Source: DASPKO01 sp035628055
GTDB lineage: Bacteria > Planctomycetota > Phycisphaerae > Phycisphaerales > UBA1924
Assembly (NCBI GenBank): GCA_035628055.1
Contig: DASPKO010000002.1
Span: 1 to 12,305 of the forward strand
Direction of reading: 5' to 3'
DNA: 12,305 nucleotides
Numbering within the stretch: the first letter of the stretch is position 1; each line of letters begins with the position of its first letter. Below, one piece after another: positions 6,530 to 12,305 of the stretch. A program made the translations under genes and the position numbers. The notes below the pieces were generated by a model. It was not told where the DNA came from. It ran no database searches and was given only the letters and a program-made list of their open reading frames with translations.

Positions 6530-7653
6530 GCCGCGGGGGTCTCGCGGCGCTCGTCCTCCTGCTGGTGGCCCGGAGGGCAGCGGCGCAGGACTTCGCGACG
6601 CAGGTGCTCGAATTCGCGCCGGCGCCCGGTCAGCTCGTCAACGCCGCCGCCTACAACGACCCGGCACGCGCGCTGGGGCCGCCTGCGGGCGGCGGACCGT
6701 CGGCGGCGGACAACACCAAGCTGGTGACGCTGGGTGGGTTCGGGGGCTCGATCACGCTCGGCTTCGCGGCGCCGGTCCGCGACGATGCGCGGAACCCGCT
6801 CGGGATGGACCTGATCGTTTTCGGGAACGCCTTCTACGTGGGCGGGGCGCCGTGGCGGCGCTTCGCCGAGTGCGCGACCATCGAGGTCAGCCGGGACGAC
6901 AATGCCAACGGGCTTCCAGACGATCCGTGGTATGTCATTCCCGGCTCGCACCTCGGCCCGGTGCCCGCGGCCCACCAGCACACGCAGACCTGGGACTCGA
7001 ACGCGGCCGACCCGACCTTTCCTCCCGCCAGCCCGCTGTGGATCCCGGCGGGGCAGAGCGGGACGTGGACCACCTCTGGCTATTTGCTGAGCGGGCCGGC
7101 CTTCGTCACATGGCCCGTGCTCGAGAACGCGGGCGGGCCCGACGCCGCCGCCGAGTCGTTGTGGGGGTGCGCCGACCTCTCGCCGGTGTTGGCGCTCGGG
7201 GACACCGACGCGAATGGCGCGGTGGATGACCCCGGCCTGGATCCCGGCGCGTTCTACACGCGGCCGGATGATCCGCACGCGGTGGGTCTGACGCCCGGCT
7301 CGGGGGGTGGCGACGCGGTGGACCTCGCGGCCGCGGTCGATCCCGCTACCGGCGCGCCCGCGGGGCTCCAGGAGGCTCACTTCGTGCGCCTCCGGACCGC
7401 ACTCCACGTCGTGCACCCCCTGCTCGGCGAGGCCTCGACCGAGGTCGGCGGCGTGGCGCGGGTCCGGCCCGTCCTGCGGGCCGACTTCAGCGGCGATGGC
7501 GCGGTGACCACCGCGGACATCACGGCCTTTCTGTCGGCCTGGTTTGGCGACGTGACCACCGGGGGGACCGGAACCGACTTCGACGCCGACGGCGCGGTGG
7601 ACGCCGGCGACGTGAGCGCGTTCCTGGTCGTGTGGTTCCAGGAGGCGGGTTGA
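6526..7653 (+). CDS. Secreted FGNAF/NGLPDD-type cell-surface protein with dockerin, B12 operon
   Basis: The protein has 375 residues. Its ATG overlaps the stop of the preceding gene (ATGA), so translation is probably coupled. A short signal peptide (cleaved near RAAA, residue 20) is followed by a domain with these landmarks: GGFGGSITLGF, DLIVFGNAF (FGNAF at 99-103), DDNANGLPDDPWYVI (about 124-138), GGDAVDLAAAVD and EAHFVRLRTA. I recall this motif set from 'cell surface proteins' found near btuB and BtuG-like propeller genes in Bacteroidetes, which matches the riboswitch here. I cannot verify this by search. The C-terminus is a two-repeat dockerin with Ca loops DFSGDGAVTTAD and DFDADGAVDAGD, each followed by a FL..WF segment. 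Unlike the two upstream dockerin proteins it ends in Glu-Ala-Gly, without the terminal Cys. It is likely exported and acts with the propeller at the cell surface. Its biochemical function is unknown. Confidence 0.82.
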   Translation: MSRGGLAALVLLLVARRAAAQDFATQVLEFAPAPGQLVNAAAYNDPARALGPPAGGGPSAADNTKLVTLGGFGGSITLGFAAPVRDDARNPLGMDLIVFGNAFYVGGAPWRRFAECATIEVSRDDNANGLPDDPWYVIPGSHLGPVPAAHQHTQTWDSNAADPTFPPASPLWIPAGQSGTWTTSGYLLSGPAFVTWPVLENAGGPDAAAESLWGCADLSPVLALGDTDANGAVDDPGLDPGAFYTRPDDPHAVGLTPGSGGGDAVDLAAAVDPATGAPAGLQEAHFVRLRTALHVVHPLLGEASTEVGGVARVRPVLRADFSGDGAVTTADITAFLSAWFGDVTTGGTGTDFDADGAVDAGDVSAFLVVWFQEAG

Positions 7654-8612
7654 TGTGCCGGGCACGCGGCCCGGGCGCGGGCCGGCCCGGCTTCCGTGAT
7701 CGACAGCGACGCCCGGCGAGCGCGCGGCCCGCCCGCGGGGTCAACATGGACGCCGGCGCCCGTAGCGCGCCCAGGGGCGCCGCGTTCACGCTGGTCGAGC
7801 TGCTGGTGTGCGTGGCGATCATCTCGCTCCTGGTGGGACTCCTCGTGCCGGCTCTGGCGGCGGCGCGGGAGGCGGCCCGCGGCGGGGCGTGCGCCTCGAA
7901 CCTGCGCCAGCTCCAGCTCGCCAACGCCGCGTACGCGCTCGGCCATCGCGGCCTGCTGGCGCCGGGCGCCCCGGATCACGCCGCGAACCTGACCCGCTGG
8001 CACGGGGCGCGCGCCTCCGCGTCGGAGCCCTTTTCCCCGGTGGGCGGCCCCCTCTGCGAGTACATCTCCGGGGAGGACCCGGGGAGCGCCGGCGGCACCG
8101 GCCCGGCGCTGCGACGCTGCCCGAGCTTCGCAGCGTCCGCCGCGCAGCTCGCCGAGGCCGGCATTGGCTTCGAGCGCTCCGCGGGCGGGTACGGCTACAA
8201 CAACGCGTTCGTGGGCGTGCGCCGCTCCGCGGGCTCTGGGGGCGCCTGGCCGCTCGTGACCGACCTCTCCGGGTCGCCCGAGGATCGCTTTGCCGATCCG
8301 GCCCGAACCCTGGCCTTCAGCGACGCCGCCTTCGCCGGCGGCGCCCCGGCGGTGTGCGGGGGCCTGATCGAGTACTCCTTCGCCGAGCCGCGGTTCTGGC
8401 CCGGGACGCCCGCGGGGGCGGCCCGCGCCGATCCCTCGGTGCACTTCCGGCACGCCGGGGCCCGCGCCGTCGCGTGCTGGCTCGACGGGCACGCGGGCCC
8501 GGAGACGCGCGCGCACACCTGGCGGAGCGGGCTGTACGCGGCGGACCCGGGTCCGCTGGGGATCGGGTGGTTCGGACGCCAGGACGACAACTCGCTGTTT
8601 GACTATGAGTAG
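7653..8612 (+). CDS. Prepilin-like protein with H-x(n)-DG segment, B12 operon
   Basis: The protein has 319 residues from the ATG at 7653, which overlaps the preceding stop (TGATG) and has AGGAGG (7640-7645) seven bases upstream. An alternative ATG at 7746 gives a shorter leader (13 residues before the mature Phe) but has a weaker ribosome-binding site. The N-terminus carries a type IV pilin or pseudopilin signal, AAFTLVELLV (Phe45, Glu49), followed by a hydrophobic helix to about residue 65 and then LVPALAAAREAAR. The C-terminal part has FRHAGARAVACWLDGHA, the planctomycete prepilin-associated H-X9-DG segment, here with ten residues between His and Asp. Such proteins are probably processed by a prepilin peptidase and assembled by type II secretion or pilus-like machinery. 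Its place in a B12-regulated operon suggests a dedicated pseudopilin or envelope component. The role is inferred. Confidence 0.82.
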   Translation: MCRARGPGAGRPGFRDRQRRPASARPARGVNMDAGARSAPRGAAFTLVELLVCVAIISLLVGLLVPALAAAREAARGGACASNLRQLQLANAAYALGHRGLLAPGAPDHAANLTRWHGARASASEPFSPVGGPLCEYISGEDPGSAGGTGPALRRCPSFAASAAQLAEAGIGFERSAGGYGYNNAFVGVRRSAGSGGAWPLVTDLSGSPEDRFADPARTLAFSDAAFAGGAPAVCGGLIEYSFAEPRFWPGTPAGAARADPSVHFRHAGARAVACWLDGHAGPETRAHTWRSGLYAADPGPLGIGWFGRQDDNSLFDYE

Positions 8613-8714
8613 GTTCCGAGCGTGGTCCGCGGCGCGACCGGGCCGCACGCCCGCGCGGACGCCCCCGACCCCTCCCATGCCGCGTGAGAGCGCGAGTTGT
8701 CCCGGAAGACGAAC

Positions 8715-8933
8715 ATGGTCACCAGGTGCGTCTGTGCCGACGTGTCGCTCGCCGAGCTCATCGAGCTGGCGCGCCGGGAGGGGCTCGGGTACGAGGGGCT
8801 CTCGGCCCGCACGGGGTGCGGCGGCGGGTGCGGGCTCTGCGAGCCGTACGTGCGCTTGGCCCTGCGGACGGGCAAGCCGGAGCTGCCGGTGCTGAGCGCC
8901 GCGGAGATCGCCGAGATCATGCGCGCTCGCTGA
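8715..8933 (+). CDS. BFD-like [2Fe-2S]-binding protein, 72 residues
   Basis: This small cytoplasmic-looking protein has no signal peptide. I chose the ATG at 8715 because GGAAG (8704-8708) is six bases upstream; a TTG at 8697 is in frame but unsupported. The arrangement C5-x-C7 near the N-terminus and C39-x2-C42 later (in TGCGGGCGLCEPYV) fits the bacterioferritin-associated-ferredoxin-like fold, which binds one [2Fe-2S] cluster with a CxC...CxxC pattern. An extra Cys (C35) sits four residues before the third ligand. The gene lies 102 bases after the prepilin-like gene on the same strand, with no terminator between, so it is probably the last gene of the B12 operon. It could supply electrons for corrinoid reduction or act as an Fe-S sensor. 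Nothing in the sequence decides the role. Confidence 0.85.
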   Translation: MVTRCVCADVSLAELIELARREGLGYEGLSARTGCGGGCGLCEPYVRLALRTGKPELPVLSAAEIAEIMRAR

Positions 8934-8959
8934 GCCGGCGCGTGGAGGCGACACGCAAA

Positions 8960-8988
8960 GGGCCCCGGCGCGGTGAGCGCCGGGGCCC
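8960..8988 (-). terminator. Convergent hairpin terminator between the B12 operon and rpoC
   Basis: A perfect 12-bp inverted repeat, GGGCCCCGGCGC (8960-8971) and GCGCCGGGGCCC (8977-8988), encloses the five-base loop GGTGA. On the minus strand the hairpin is followed by TTTGCG, a short T-run, so it fits best as the rpoC terminator, 38 bases past the rpoC stop. On the plus strand it lies 26 bases after the ferredoxin gene but lacks a T-tract, so it may work there only weakly or as a 3'-end stabiliser. Confidence 0.7.
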
Positions 8989-9026
8989 GCTGGTCGTGAG
9001 CCGGGTTCGCGTGGAGCCCGCGCCGC

Positions 9027-12305
<3,279 letters not shown>

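Noticed and set aside
5350..8703. The 10-base sequence GAGTTGTCCC occurs both before the propeller gene (5350-5359) and before the ferredoxin gene (8694-8703)
   Set aside because: Many 10-base repeats are expected by chance in 12 kb, and the two copies sit differently relative to their start codons.

Overview
The window is about 70% GC and looks like a chromosomal piece of a Phycisphaerae-type planctomycete. The main clue is three exported proteins that end in the short two-repeat dockerin domain of this class (D-x-N-x-DG ... FL..WF, often ending in Gly-Cys). A PEP-CTERM-like sorting tail, a prepilin-like protein with a C-terminal H-x(n)-DG segment, and a planctomycete-style BFD-like [2Fe-2S] protein agree with this. 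The lineage is inferred from protein style, not from a marker search.

Layout. Positions 2-952 (+) are the 3' part of a secreted subtilisin-like (S8) protein with a dockerin. Positions 1189-4779 (+) encode a large secreted reprolysin-like zinc metalloprotease with five tandem ~135-residue domains and a dockerin. It is followed by a strong intrinsic terminator (4837-4876). Directly after that come a promoter (4881-4908) and a well-formed cobalamin (B12) riboswitch (4918-5143), then a hairpin-rich expression platform. Four + strand genes follow: a surface beta-propeller-like protein with a PEP-CTERM-like tail (5360-6529), a secreted 'FGNAF / NGLPDD' protein with a dockerin (6526-7653), a prepilin-like H-x(n)-DG protein (7653-8612) and a 72-residue BFD-like ferredoxin (8715-8933). 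The first three overlap at their stop and start codons and the fourth is 102 bases on. A perfect 12-bp hairpin (8960-8988) lies between this operon and the convergent rpoC gene (9027 to beyond 12305, - strand), of which the C-terminal 1092 residues are present.

How the genes work together. The B12 riboswitch is the key. It controls an operon with no classical cobalamin synthesis or BtuBCDF gene in view. Instead it encodes exported surface proteins: a propeller (recalling the B12-capturing propeller BtuG of Bacteroides), a partner of a type I recall beside Bacteroidetes btu loci, a pseudopilin-like protein and a small Fe-S protein. The simplest inference is a corrinoid capture or uptake module adapted to a planctomycete envelope. 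The riboswitch is seen directly; the function of the proteins is inference. The two upstream proteases look like ordinary members of the dockerin-tagged secretome and are insulated by the terminator. RpoC is housekeeping, but it has lost three of the four cysteines of its second zinc site.
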